A stretch of DNA of 64,000 nt from Prevotella sp. (GTDB lineage: Bacteria > Bacteroidota > Bacteroidia > Bacteroidales > Bacteroidaceae): positions 1 through 64,000 of the forward strand of contig JAGCRH010000092.1 in assembly GCA_017964785.1 (NCBI GenBank). The letters run 5' to 3'. Below the pieces are notes generated by a model, which made no database searches, was not told where the DNA came from, and was given only the letters and a program-made list of their open reading frames with translations. Below are positions 45,136 through 53,890 of the stretch, piece after piece (position 1 is the first letter of the stretch; every line of letters begins with the position of its first letter). A program made the position numbers and the translations under genes.

Positions 45136-45234
45136 GGATAGTACTGTCGTAACAAAAAATAGTATCGTCATAGCAAAAATTAGTACCGTCGTAATTTTCG
45201 TTAGTACTGTCGTAGCGAAAATTCCGAGTGCTGG
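45136..45234. repeat. Degenerate ~22-bp tandem repeats, four copies
   Basis: Copies of about TAGTACTGTCGTAACAAAAA follow one another with 60-90% identity in the spacer between two divergent regulators. They are not CRISPR-like: no spacer/repeat alternation. Could be an operator array. Confidence 0.75.
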
Positions 45235-45294
45235 GACAAAAATCTGCAATACTTTCACGCATACGCGTGTATACTTGTCATATCCACTTTTTAT

Positions 45295-45361
45295 CCCGCC
45301 TATCCCGCTCATCCCACACGTAAAATATTTTATTAGGTGTGGGATAGGCGGGATGAGCGGG
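45295..45361. repeat. Long imperfect inverted repeat
   Basis: 25-base arms (45295-45319 and 45337-45361) built from CCCGC and ATCCC blocks pair at 21 of 25 positions around a 17-base A+T-rich loop. No T run follows directly. Confidence 0.85.
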
Positions 45362-45656
45362 TTGTTTTTCTGTTTCCTTAATACTACGCACGCGCGAAGA
45401 ATTGTGAAAGTTTTGTCCTGGAAAAGAACAAAACCGTCAAGTGCCTGCAACTCCCCTTGCACCACTTGGCGGCTCCGTTTGTTAGGTTCAAACTCGTTGG
45501 ATTGACACTACTCATTGATAAGTACGTCACTGCAAAGATACAATCTATTTCTGCATCTTGCAATAGGGGTCAGGAGATTGACACATCTTGGAAGCACAAG
45601 CAACTGACTGTCAATGTATTATTATCCATCCCCAATCACTTTTGACACAAGATAGA

Positions 45657-45688
45657 TTTGGTGGTTTCAGAAAAACTCTGTATCTTTG
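45657..45688 (+). promoter_or_regulatory. Promoter of the short regulator
   Basis: TTTG (45657-45660) and TATCTTTG (45681-45688) with a 20-base spacer; the ATG is 7 bases on. Confidence 0.78.
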
Positions 45689-45695
45689 CAGCCAA

Positions 45696-46583
45696 ATGAA
45701 GGCGAAATTAGCATTCCTCATCACTGTGCTCTGCTTGTTGACAGCCTGTCAAATGCCAGAAACAGTTCCTTCCCGTCACGTACCTGAGACGGGTAACGAC
45801 TCTGCAACTGTCTATCAGGAGTGGGCTTATCAGGAATTGTTTGCCGACTCGCTGGTTCAAGCAGAGACCCATGCCTATCGTTCCTTTATGCTGAGTCAGG
45901 ATTCCACGTTGGAGTGTGGTGCTCTCTCCTTACTCTGTTACATCTATTATCGGGAAGGCAAGCAGAAAGAACTGCAACTGCTGATGCAAAGTATTTCCCC
46001 TGATATGTATGTGAATGTGATGGATATGCAGTTGCAGGTGGAACAAGTGAAGGCGAGCCGCCAGCAACACATATATACCCTTACCATCATTCTGCTGCTA
46101 TTGCTGCTCTGTGGTCTCGGCTTCTGGTACTTCCATCGGATGAGGTCAATCAGTCGTCTCTATCGACAGCGTATCAGCATAGTCAGACAGGAGTTGAAGA
46201 ACGAGTTGCTTCGGTTATCAGAAACGGCCTCATCTGTGGAAAAAGAAGATGAAAATCGTCCACAGTTCCAGATAGGTGAAACCAAGACAGGCATTGATGT
46301 ACTCTTTGCCATCATCAACAACCAGAATATCAGTCAGATGGGCAAGCATGAAGAACAGGCTGTTCTGAAAACCCTCCCGATAATTGATGCCTCTCTTGCC
46401 AATGCCCTCAACAAGGCATCCTCACCTCTCACACCTAAGGAAACCTTCTTTTGTATTATGGAGTACTTCGGCAAGACAGACCGCCAGAAAGCCCACTCTT
46501 TCTGCTGTTCAGAGCAAGCCATCCGCAGCACCAAAAGCCGCCTCAACAAGAAAATCAACATCACAATCCTCCGCTCGGAGTGA
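45696..46583 (+). CDS. Membrane lipoprotein with C-terminal HTH-like domain
   Basis: 295 residues. Lipobox LLTAC near residue 18, a short helical periplasmic part (about 30-120), one membrane helix (about 127-147), then a basic/coiled segment and a C-terminal 'SSPLTPKETFFCIMEYFGKT' with 'CCSEQAIRSTKSRLNKKI', equivalent to the HTH-like end of the protein at 43277-45028. The two are diverged paralogues of the same layout facing away from each other. It has a consensus promoter and a near-leaderless start. Confidence 0.8.
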   Translation: MKAKLAFLITVLCLLTACQMPETVPSRHVPETGNDSATVYQEWAYQELFADSLVQAETHAYRSFMLSQDSTLECGALSLLCYIYYREGKQKELQLLMQSISPDMYVNVMDMQLQVEQVKASRQQHIYTLTIILLLLLLCGLGFWYFHRMRSISRLYRQRISIVRQELKNELLRLSETASSVEKEDENRPQFQIGETKTGIDVLFAIINNQNISQMGKHEEQAVLKTLPIIDASLANALNKASSPLTPKETFFCIMEYFGKTDRQKAHSFCCSEQAIRSTKSRLNKKINITILRSE

Positions 46584-46610
46584 TGTATTCACACTTTCAT
46601 ACATGCTCTA

Positions 46611-47237
46611 TCACTGCTGACTGAATAGGAACTGCTGGTCAGCGTATTCCCATCGGAGGGTGCCGAAGCGGATGAGGCGGGCCATGAGGGTGATGACCTT
46701 GTGGCGAGGGAGTCGTGACAGGCGGACAATCTGATTCAGCGTCTGCTGACCATGCATCACATCAAGCAGTTTGCGGATATCGTCGTTGTAGGTGATCATC
46801 GCACCTTGGGGCTTCTGCGACTCACGCCAGAGAGCAAGATGGACGGGTGAGGCCACGATGTTCTCGTCGTTGATGCGGATATAGGCTCGCATACGACCCT
46901 CTTCGTCCTGTGCACAGACGGGACGTTTGCTTGAAGGTGGAACGGTGGCAATGACGATGGTCCGACCCTCAGCGTGATACGTATCGAACTTGATGCTGGC
47001 CTCAGGCTTGCAGTATTTGTAGGCAGCCTGGTGCATCATGTATATCTCCTCCTCGCTGCGCACACCGGAGAGATGACCATCGTCGCGAACGCCTATCAAC
47101 AGTCTGCCGCCATCGGTATTGGCAAATGCCGATACCGACTTCGCCAGTTTACAAGCATCAGCCACACGATATTTGAAGTCCTGTTGCTGGTGCTCGCCCT
47201 CGCGAATCAGACTGAGAAGATAGCGCTTATCGTCCAT
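46611..47237 (-). CDS. AlbA_2-domain (Schlafen-like) protein
   Basis: 208 residues. 'EHQQQDFKYRVADACKLAKS' followed by 'VSAFANTDGGRLLIGVRDDG' is the AlbA_2/Schlafen-type nucleic-acid-binding domain start. The C-terminal 60 residues look like a winged helix ('LNQIVRLSRLPRHKVITLMA'). It is probably a small DNA- or RNA-binding regulator. Members are often in accessory regions. The ATG at 47237 is 8 bases downstream of a TACCTTTG box. Confidence 0.85.
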   Translation of the reverse strand: MDDKRYLLSLIREGEHQQQDFKYRVADACKLAKSVSAFANTDGGRLLIGVRDDGHLSGVRSEEEIYMMHQAAYKYCKPEASIKFDTYHAEGRTIVIATVPPSSKRPVCAQDEEGRMRAYIRINDENIVASPVHLALWRESQKPQGAMITYNDDIRKLLDVMHGQQTLNQIVRLSRLPRHKVITLMARLIRFGTLRWEYADQQFLFSQQ

Positions 47238-47245
47238 ACGGTGTG

Positions 47246-47313
47246 CAAAGGTACGAAAAAAAGAAGGAAGAACCAAATATATTTGGTGGTATCGGGAAAA
47301 GTTCGTACCTTTG
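47246..47313. promoter_or_regulatory. Two consensus promoters back to back
   Basis: Minus strand: TTTG (47274-47277) and TACCTTTG (47246-47253), spacer 20, for the AlbA_2 gene. Plus strand: TTTG (47282-47285) and TACCTTTG (47306-47313), spacer 20, for the glycosyltransferase. The -33 boxes are four bases apart inside a CCAAATATATTTGG palindrome, so both polymerases would share it. Confidence 0.8.
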
Positions 47314-47317
47314 TGGC

Positions 47318-48343
47318 ATGAAGTATCCTGCAAAGACTGATATAGCCGTGCTGCTGCTGTTCTTTACACGCAGCGACACGTTTGCAAAAGTGTTTGAGGC
47401 TGTGCGCCAGGCACGACCCTCGAAATTATTGTTGTATCAGGATGGTCCACGAGGGCCACAGGATATGGCAGGGATTGAGGCTTGTCGCGAGATTGTCAGC
47501 GATGAGCATATCGACTGGGAGTGCGAGGTGCATCGTAACTATCTGGAAATGAATCAGGGCTGCGACCCATCGGGGTTCCTCTCCCATCAGTGGGCTTTTT
47601 CGATTGCTGACAAAGTGATGGTATTAGAGGATGATGTGGTACCAGCCCAGTCGTTCTTCCCTTTTTGTAAGGAGATGCTCGACAGATACGAGGATGACGA
47701 GAGGATCAATATGATTGCAGGTTTCAATATCGACGAGGTCTCGCCAGACTGCAACGACAGTTATTTCTTCACCTCTGCTTTCAGCATCTGGGGCTGGGCC
47801 TCATGGCGGAGGGTAGCCCAACGCTGGGATCCCACCTACGGATTTATGAAGGATCCCGAAACACTACAACGCTTGGAAACTATTGCCAAAGAACGGCACC
47901 TGCGCAGTGATATGATGCAGATGTTCCGTGACCACAGTCAGAGTGGGAAGGAATACTTTGAAACGATCTACTGGGCTGATATGCTGCTCCACGACTGTCT
48001 CGCCATCATGCCTGCCAAGAATCAAGTGAGCAACATTGGACTGCTGGCAGACTCCACTCATTTCTCCGCTGAATTGAAGACGACACCTCATCGTATCCGC
48101 AGGATGTTCACGATGCAACGCCACGAACTGACCTTCCCTTTGCAGCATCCGAAGGAGATTATGGAAAACAAGGGTTATCTGGAACGGCTTTATAAGGCCA
48201 ATGCCTGGAACCACCCTTGGATTAAAGTGCAGAATTCCCTCGAAGAACTCTTCCTAAATCTGCGCTACGGCAACTTCTCGCACATCGGGAAATCGCTCTC
48301 ACGGAGAATCAGGAAGTGGCTTGGTACAGATAAGCACGTTTAG
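47318..48343 (+). CDS. Glycosyltransferase-like protein
   Basis: 341 residues. 'IAVLLLFFTRSDTFAKVFEA' start, 'VMVLEDDVVPAQSFFPF' (a DxD-type metal site near residue 108) and 'SIWGWASWRRVAQRWDPTYG' mark GT-A-type transferases acting on surface polysaccharides. The ATG at 47318 lies only 4 bases past the -7 box, which argues for a leaderless message. Its last bases overlap the convergent membrane gene. Confidence 0.84.
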   Translation: MKYPAKTDIAVLLLFFTRSDTFAKVFEAVRQARPSKLLLYQDGPRGPQDMAGIEACREIVSDEHIDWECEVHRNYLEMNQGCDPSGFLSHQWAFSIADKVMVLEDDVVPAQSFFPFCKEMLDRYEDDERINMIAGFNIDEVSPDCNDSYFFTSAFSIWGWASWRRVAQRWDPTYGFMKDPETLQRLETIAKERHLRSDMMQMFRDHSQSGKEYFETIYWADMLLHDCLAIMPAKNQVSNIGLLADSTHFSAELKTTPHRIRRMFTMQRHELTFPLQHPKEIMENKGYLERLYKANAWNHPWIKVQNSLEELFLNLRYGNFSHIGKSLSRRIRKWLGTDKHV

Positions 48344-49740
48344 ATAATGGCCTTGATGGGAGTGAGGAGGAAACTCGTCAGGAGATAGCCATTATATATA
48401 AATAGGTATAAGGTCAACAGCCAAACAGGAATGCGGAGCCAACGGGTATGGACGCTTCGGAACAAAAATGCTGTGGCGATGGGAAGCACGAACATAAAGT
48501 GTGGCGCCATGATAAATACCTCGTTGATGCCAAAGCCCAAAACCAAGTGGATGAACATATCGAAACCAAAGCAGGAGAGACAGAGCCAGAGGAAACGGCT
48601 TCTGCGTCCGCACCAGATGCCAACGATGAAAAGCAGTACCACCAAGGCTTCCACCACATAACTCCATAGCCAGTCGTACACCACAAACACAGGGCGATGC
48701 ACTAACGTATCCTCCAAGAAATGTTTCTGATGAAACTGCACGGACTCGCCAAAGAGATTTTCATACGCAGACTGCCAACGGGAAGTGGAGATATCCGTCC
48801 ATTTCAGGAAACCGTGATCCTCCATCGGCTTTCCCGTCTTCTCAGCCTGACGACGCAGCAATTCCTGACGCCTCGCCTTGCGCTTCTCGAATAGTTCTCT
48901 CTCCTTGGGTGTCATCTGCGCCACACGAGCCTTCAGTTCCTCAGCCTTCCTCACTTTCAGTTCTGCCTTGGTCTTTTCTTTGGGTACCACATACTGCTGA
49001 TACTCCCAGGTGGCTGTGGCCCACAACAAAGCCGCAGGCAGAACAACAGCCAACAGCAGATACTTGGGACGGAAGAAATCACGCAGATTGACAAAGAAAC
49101 CAGATAAAAAGACCTTGATGCCATTACTCAAAGTGACACCAGCGGTGATATAAAAAAGAATTGCCGACTGCCACCACTTGAACTCCCTACCCTTCTTGAT
49201 GCAAACCCCAGAGATATAGAGGGTGATGAGCAGGAGGAACATAGAGATGGTAAAGTGATCTGGCACTATAATGGAGAGGAGGATATAGGCGAAGGAGAAA
49301 TAGAAGGCTGTCAATAGGGTGGCGTCCCAGCGTTGCAACTCGATTACCTCGCGATGGATGCGATAGAGGAAGATATAGGAATAAAACGAACACGCCATCA
49401 GCGGCAAAGTCACGATATACTGTACGCAGTTGACGCCAAAGAGGGCAGTCAGTCCTTGGTTCAGCAACCAGAAGGGCCAGATGAGAAATGACAGCAGCGG
49501 ATGGCGATAGACCTGATAGACGATATCCCAATCAGTGACTGCTAAGTAGGTCAGCGGGTCATAGCCAGAGAGGTGGAGTTCCCTTTCAAAGGCTTTCCAG
49601 TAGGGACCAAAACCTGGTTGCATAAACAGGTCGTGCATCCGATAGATAAACAGCGCATTGAGGGCGATTATCACCATCAGCACCACCACAGCCTGGATGC
49701 GTTCCTCAGGTTTGACTTTGAAGAGTTTGAATGGGGTCAT
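48340..49740 (-). CDS. Multi-pass membrane protein of unknown function
   Basis: 466 residues with about ten hydrophobic segments, with a charged soluble loop at about 255-320 ('KERELFEKRKARRQELLRRQ'). The layout resembles Bacteroidota integral-membrane proteins that accompany glycan modification, likely DUF6080 from memory (low certainty). It is the last gene of the operon running from yicC; the HAD phosphatase upstream ends two bases before its start. Confidence 0.7.
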   Translation of the reverse strand: MTPFKLFKVKPEERIQAVVVLMVIIALNALFIYRMHDLFMQPGFGPYWKAFERELHLSGYDPLTYLAVTDWDIVYQVYRHPLLSFLIWPFWLLNQGLTALFGVNCVQYIVTLPLMACSFYSYIFLYRIHREVIELQRWDATLLTAFYFSFAYILLSIIVPDHFTISMFLLLITLYISGVCIKKGREFKWWQSAILFYITAGVTLSNGIKVFLSGFFVNLRDFFRPKYLLLAVVLPAALLWATATWEYQQYVVPKEKTKAELKVRKAEELKARVAQMTPKERELFEKRKARRQELLRRQAEKTGKPMEDHGFLKWTDISTSRWQSAYENLFGESVQFHQKHFLEDTLVHRPVFVVYDWLWSYVVEALVVLLFIVGIWCGRRSRFLWLCLSCFGFDMFIHLVLGFGINEVFIMAPHFMFVLPIATAFLFRSVHTRWLRIPVWLLTLYLFIYNGYLLTSFLLTPIKAII

Positions 49741-49742
49741 GA

Positions 49743-50372
49743 CTATCGGAAGGGTTTGTAGCGTGATTCATCAGCAAAGGCAAGCAGTTCCTTGTCGCCT
49801 CGACTGTCGCCATAGGCAGTGAGATGATACTCGCTGCGATTGGGGTAGAGTGCCAAGATACGATTGACTTTCTCCTGGCCATAGCAATTCTTCGTCAGGA
49901 AACGGCCCGTCAGAAGTCCGTCCTTTATTTCGATCTGGGTGCCCACAACACAGAGGGACGGTTCTTTTGTGATATCTGCGATGTCACAAAAGAACCGTCC
50001 CTCTGTGTTGAAGAAGGCATATACCCAGTTGTCGATGGAGGCACTGACGATAAGCACTTCCGCTCCCTTGTCCAAAGCCTGCTGAATGGCCTCGATTCCT
50101 TTGGGACGAAGCAGATGTTGATTGTCTTTGGCAAAGCGCTGACATAATCCATCGAACTCCTCTATCTTCATCCCCTCGAAGAAATGCGCAAACACTTTTT
50201 GTTTGGCTTTCCAATTCGGATAAAGCCCGAGTTTCATCAGCACCAACAGATGAGCATAGCGCAGAAAGCCCTTTACAAAGGCTCCTGTACCACAGGCATA
50301 TCGGATAAACTCAATGAGTGTATCCTTCGTGGTGAGCGTTCCGTCGAAATCAAATGCTACAATCTGCTTCAT
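49743..50372 (-). CDS. HAD-IB family phosphatase carrying an in-frame palindrome
   Basis: 209 residues. Motif I 'VAFDFDGTLTTKDTL', 'LIVSASIDNWV' as motif II and 'AYGDSRGDKELLAFAD' as motif IV are typical of HAD-IB (SerB-like) phosphatases. Between 'AFFN' and 'IEIKDGLLTGR' are some 21 residues (TEGRFFCDIADITKEPSLCV plus GTQ) coded by a 63-bp palindromic element at 49947-50009. Those residues fall between motifs II and III. The start overlaps the acyltransferase stop by four bases. Confidence 0.88.
   Translation of the reverse strand: MKQIVAFDFDGTLTTKDTLIEFIRYACGTGAFVKGFLRYAHLLVLMKLGLYPNWKAKQKVFAHFFEGMKIEEFDGLCQRFAKDNQHLLRPKGIEAIQQALDKGAEVLIVSASIDNWVYAFFNTEGRFFCDIADITKEPSLCVVGTQIEIKDGLLTGRFLTKNCYGQEKVNRILALYPNRSEYHLTAYGDSRGDKELLAFADESRYKPFR
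49947..50009. repeat. GGACGGTTCTTTTG palindrome, copy 1 (HAD gene)
   Basis: 30-bp arms (49947-49976 and 49980-50009) with one mismatch around a 3-base loop. The arms read through AGAGGGACGGTTCTTTTGT. The insert is 21 codons long, so the frame is kept. Confidence 0.95.
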
Positions 50373-51490
50373 AATGTCGGTTTGGGGATACGTTCAATGA
50401 TCTGTTTCACAGCCCACGAGAGTGCAATCGTAGCAATGATGTAAAGCATCAGTCCGTCGTAGATATCCTGTTTCCAGGCAACGGTGATGAAGAGTTTTCG
50501 GGCTATCGGATGGGCCACGAACATCGCTGCCGAGAGACCTCCGAACCAAATAAAGACCTTCATCAGCCATTCCGGCATCACCTTCACCATCGCCACACAA
50601 CCGATGATGATAAAGACGGGTATCCAGAACCACGTCTGGAAGTTGAAGCACATCGCGAAGACCAAAACGCAGGAGAGGATGGCGAGCAAAAGCCATAACA
50701 GGGGGACGGTTCTTTTGTTACATCGGTGACACTCGATGTAACAAAAGAACCGTCCCCCTGTTACATTCCCAGGCTGGGAATTATTTTTTCCCAGTATGGG
50801 AATTCTTGCTACTATTAATCCTAATCCGAAGGGCAACATACCCCCGATGAAATTATAGCGTAGGCGATTGAGTGTCTCGCCATCTGGTTCGCAGGCAACT
50901 TGCAGCAGCCAACAGACGGCAATGAGTGCCACTACCCACCATGAACTGCGACGATAGAGCAAGAGCCGATAGACGATGTAGAGTTCCATCATCAGTCCGA
51001 AGAACCAATAGATACCAGGCCAGATGATCTTATCTGGTTCAGGCAGCACGTTAATATACATCAGCAGTTGCGCCAGTACATTATCCCAATGGAAAGGAAA
51101 GCGTCCTGGGGTCACCATATCGACACAGATAAATATCGAGAAACCCACAATCAACAGCCTGAGCAGTTTCAGGTAACTATATCGCAGGAATGGAATGCTT
51201 CCCATCGGTTGGGAAGCGTCAGACTCATATTTTTTCACCAGTCCGAAGCCGCTGAGGAATAGGAATACAGACACACCATAATGTCCGAAGTACGACAGCA
51301 GATGAACTGGCAACAGTGAATCAGGGTTGCTGATAACCTGCCACAATCGATCGTTGTTGGAGGTAAAATACTGGTACTCGTTCTCCTGCACAATCTTGCC
51401 GATAAAATGGCAGTAGTTGTGAAGGACGATAGCCAGGATGGCAATCCCTCGCATCGCCGTACATTCTTTCCGTGTCAGCAGTTCTTTCAT
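50369..51490 (-). CDS. Membrane acyltransferase (AT3 family) with an inserted palindrome
   Basis: 373 residues, multi-pass. 'AMRGIAILAIVLHNYCHFIG' is the conserved N-terminal AT3 motif with the catalytic His, and 'FLFLSGFGLVKKY' follows near residue 82. It should O-acylate a surface glycan or lipid. Residues about 231-265 (NNSQPGNVTGGRFFCYIECH region) come from two small palindromes, a TTCCCA..TGGGAA pair at about 50766-50803 and the large element at 50696-50763. Adjacent genes overlap it by four bases on both sides. Confidence 0.87.
   Translation of the reverse strand: MKELLTRKECTAMRGIAILAIVLHNYCHFIGKIVQENEYQYFTSNNDRLWQVISNPDSLLPVHLLSYFGHYGVSVFLFLSGFGLVKKYESDASQPMGSIPFLRYSYLKLLRLLIVGFSIFICVDMVTPGRFPFHWDNVLAQLLMYINVLPEPDKIIWPGIYWFFGLMMELYIVYRLLLYRRSSWWVVALIAVCWLLQVACEPDGETLNRLRYNFIGGMLPFGLGLIVARIPILGKNNSQPGNVTGGRFFCYIECHRCNKRTVPLLWLLLAILSCVLVFAMCFNFQTWFWIPVFIIIGCVAMVKVMPEWLMKVFIWFGGLSAAMFVAHPIARKLFITVAWKQDIYDGLMLYIIATIALSWAVKQIIERIPKPTL
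50696..50763. repeat. GGACGGTTCTTTTG palindrome, copy 2 (acyltransferase)
   Basis: Perfect 30-bp arms (50696-50725 and 50734-50763) around an 8-base loop. The arms read through GGGGGACGGTTCTTTTGTTA. In frame within the gene. Confidence 0.96.
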
Positions 51491-53322
51491 GGGCGCTTCA
51501 GTTGGTTATAGTCCGTAATGCCCTTCAATATTCTGGGACGCTTCATATCATACTTCGGACTGATGACATTCAGTTCCTCACGATAGAGCGGTGTGGAGAT
51601 GCCTCCGAGATAGAGCAGCAGATGAGGCAGCACATCTATCATCAGCGGACGATCCTTAACATTCTGTATCGCCTGCCAACCATAGGGATGATTCTCCCGA
51701 TATTGTGGCGAACCCCAAATCCAGAAAGGTATCTCCATCTCGTTGCGAGCCAGACGGTAGTCGATATTCGCCCCATGCATCCTGCCATACATATACGGAG
51801 AACCGTCGAAAATCTCCTCGCCGTGATCCGGCACATAGATGACGACAGCGTCCTTATCTACAAACCGCTGGGTGATACAGGCCACGATGGAGTCATTATA
51901 GCGCAGTGAGTTGTCATAATGCGCCAGGATTTGTTTCTGTTTGTCGTTCAGTTCTGGACGGTCATACATCTGTGGGGTAAAGACTGTCTGTCTCTTCTGC
52001 GGATAACGGGCACGATAATCTACATGCGAACCCATCAGATGCAGGATGATCAGATTGTGCGCGATGGTAGAGTCTTTCAAGGCATCGTATTCTTTCAGCA
52101 CCCCATCGTCAAAACGATGCGTACGAGAGTTTCGACTATCAAACTGCCGCTGGCTCAGTTCTGGGTCATTGAGGAAGAAGCCACCACTGAAATCATAGAC
52201 AGCCTCCTTAGCCTTTGGCTCAAATTGGTTGGTGACGAATGTCACGTGATAGCCTGCTTTGCGGAACACCTCTGGGAAAAGCGGCTTGTCGCACCACTCG
52301 CCATCATCACCGACTGCGTATAACGACATCATGTGTTTAAAGACAAAACTTGTGAGGTTCCACGTCGAGACGACATCCGTGAATGCCACCAGACCGCCTT
52401 CCTCCTGCAACGCCATCTGTCGTGGCGTAGTGGGTTTGTCGTAACCATAGAGTTGCGAGTGGTGCTTGTTATAACTCTCCCCTATCACCAGCACGATATT
52501 CGGCACACGGTAACTACAACTGTCCACCTGAATCTTGTCACTCGCAGCCTTCAACTGCTCTATCTGCGTGTCTGCAAGACTATTGGCATAGATACCGAAG
52601 GCAAGGCGATAGACGGGGACATAGAGTTTGGCCTGATCTTTCTTGGTCAGTTCGTGCTCCACCTCCCCGATGGTCTCGCAAGAGAAAAGTTTGTGGATTG
52701 CCACCTTATTGTCCCACGTCTGACTGATGCTGCTATACAACAGCCAAGCCACCACACAGCCCAACACAGCCTTGAGACCTGAAAAAAATAACGGATTTAT
52801 CTTCGGCAGGATGAGTCGTTGACGTGTCCGAGAGAAGAAGATGCGAAGAAAGGACCAGAGGATATGCACTCCTATCAGCAAAAATATCCAGCCCACACCC
52901 GACTTCACCGTCTCCCAACTGAGATAGCCCGAGAGGAATTCTCTTGCCTCCTGTCCCGTCGTCTCCATCGCCAGCATCAGCATCGTTGGCGTGAGGGTCG
53001 ACTCGAAGCGTTCGTAGCAGAACATATCCACCAGGGCCACACTATAAAGAATAAGGTATAGCAGCGCTTTCACCCAGATACGAACCTTCTTGGGGATGAT
53101 TGTTAGGATGACACAGAGGAAGTAGATATCAAGAAACAACTCTGGGACAGACAGTTCGTAAGGCTCGGCACCCTTGTTCCTGAGATAATAAGGCATGATT
53201 TCAAGTTGGGTGCAGATCCATCCCAGCGCAAACATAAAGACGAAGAATGCACCGTTCTGTTGGATAGGACTGAAAAGATAACCTATCCATTTCAGCGGAT
53301 CTATCTTGAACCTCCCTTTCAC
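51487..53322 (-). CDS. Lipid A phosphoethanolamine transferase-like sulfatase-fold protein
   Basis: 611 residues. Five N-terminal membrane helices precede a periplasmic alkaline-phosphatase fold: 'RVPNIVLVIGESYNKHH' gives the metal-binding Glu, 'STWNLTSFVFK' the likely nucleophile Thr and 'VIYVPDHGEEIFD' the other metal ligands. This fits EptA/CptA-type enzymes that add phosphoethanolamine to lipid A or other glycans, which lowers binding of cationic peptides. Overlaps nadD and the acyltransferase by four bases each. Confidence 0.88.
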   Translation of the reverse strand: MKGRFKIDPLKWIGYLFSPIQQNGAFFVFMFALGWICTQLEIMPYYLRNKGAEPYELSVPELFLDIYFLCVILTIIPKKVRIWVKALLYLILYSVALVDMFCYERFESTLTPTMLMLAMETTGQEAREFLSGYLSWETVKSGVGWIFLLIGVHILWSFLRIFFSRTRQRLILPKINPLFFSGLKAVLGCVVAWLLYSSISQTWDNKVAIHKLFSCETIGEVEHELTKKDQAKLYVPVYRLAFGIYANSLADTQIEQLKAASDKIQVDSCSYRVPNIVLVIGESYNKHHSQLYGYDKPTTPRQMALQEEGGLVAFTDVVSTWNLTSFVFKHMMSLYAVGDDGEWCDKPLFPEVFRKAGYHVTFVTNQFEPKAKEAVYDFSGGFFLNDPELSQRQFDSRNSRTHRFDDGVLKEYDALKDSTIAHNLIILHLMGSHVDYRARYPQKRQTVFTPQMYDRPELNDKQKQILAHYDNSLRYNDSIVACITQRFVDKDAVVIYVPDHGEEIFDGSPYMYGRMHGANIDYRLARNEMEIPFWIWGSPQYRENHPYGWQAIQNVKDRPLMIDVLPHLLLYLGGISTPLYREELNVISPKYDMKRPRILKGITDYNQLKRP

Positions 53323-53861
53323 TTTGTGCCTTTATAGAGTCCTTTCTCCTTGATATAGTCTGCTACGGCTTTTGGCACCAACCTACGGATGCCCTTACCA
53401 GCCTTGATACGCTCACGGACCTCCGTACTGCTGATATCGATAAAGCCAGGTTCTCCAGGGGTTCTGGTATAGACAGCGACCTCATAGCAACGCTTGATGT
53501 CTTCATAGTGATACCATCTGTCAAAGTGTTCCCAGTTGTCGCCACCCATCAGGAGCACGAATTCTCTGTCTGGATAATCCTTCGAGAGAGCCTGTAAAGT
53601 GTTCCAGGTATAGGAAGGTTTTGGCAGATGCATCTCATAGTCGCAGGCGACGATACCCTCTACCCCTTCGAGAGCCAGACGAGCCATCTCCATACGGAGG
53701 TTGTCGTCAAGCAGGTCTGCTGCCTGCTTCAGGGGATTCTGGGGCGACACCATCAACCACACCTCGTCGAGCCCAGCCTTCTTACGAAGTTGTTGTGCCA
53801 ACGAGATGTGTCCGTTGTGGATGGGGTTGAATGAGCCTCCGAAGATCCCTGTCCTGATCAT
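53319..53861 (-). CDS. nadD: Nicotinate-nucleotide adenylyltransferase
   Basis: 180 residues. The nucleotidyltransferase motif 'GIFGGSFNPIHNGHISLA' opens the protein and 'ISSTEVRERIKAGKGIRRL' is the ISSTxIR motif. It makes deamido-NAD in NAD synthesis. In the yicC-gmk-nadD run, then overlapping the lipid-modification genes. Confidence 0.95.
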   Translation of the reverse strand: MIRTGIFGGSFNPIHNGHISLAQQLRKKAGLDEVWLMVSPQNPLKQAADLLDDNLRMEMARLALEGVEGIVACDYEMHLPKPSYTWNTLQALSKDYPDREFVLLMGGDNWEHFDRWYHYEDIKRCYEVAVYTRTPGEPGFIDISSTEVRERIKAGKGIRRLVPKAVADYIKEKGLYKGTK

Positions 53862-53890
53862 AATGAGAAAAGAGTAATGAGAAATGATGA

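Noticed and set aside
45136..45361. CRISPR array
   Set aside because: Repeats are degenerate and contiguous, without unique spacers, and no cas genes are nearby. The same applies to 55905-55995.
49947..50009. Palindromes read as rho-independent terminators
   Set aside because: They lie inside intact genes, lack a following T run, and the genes continue in frame after them.
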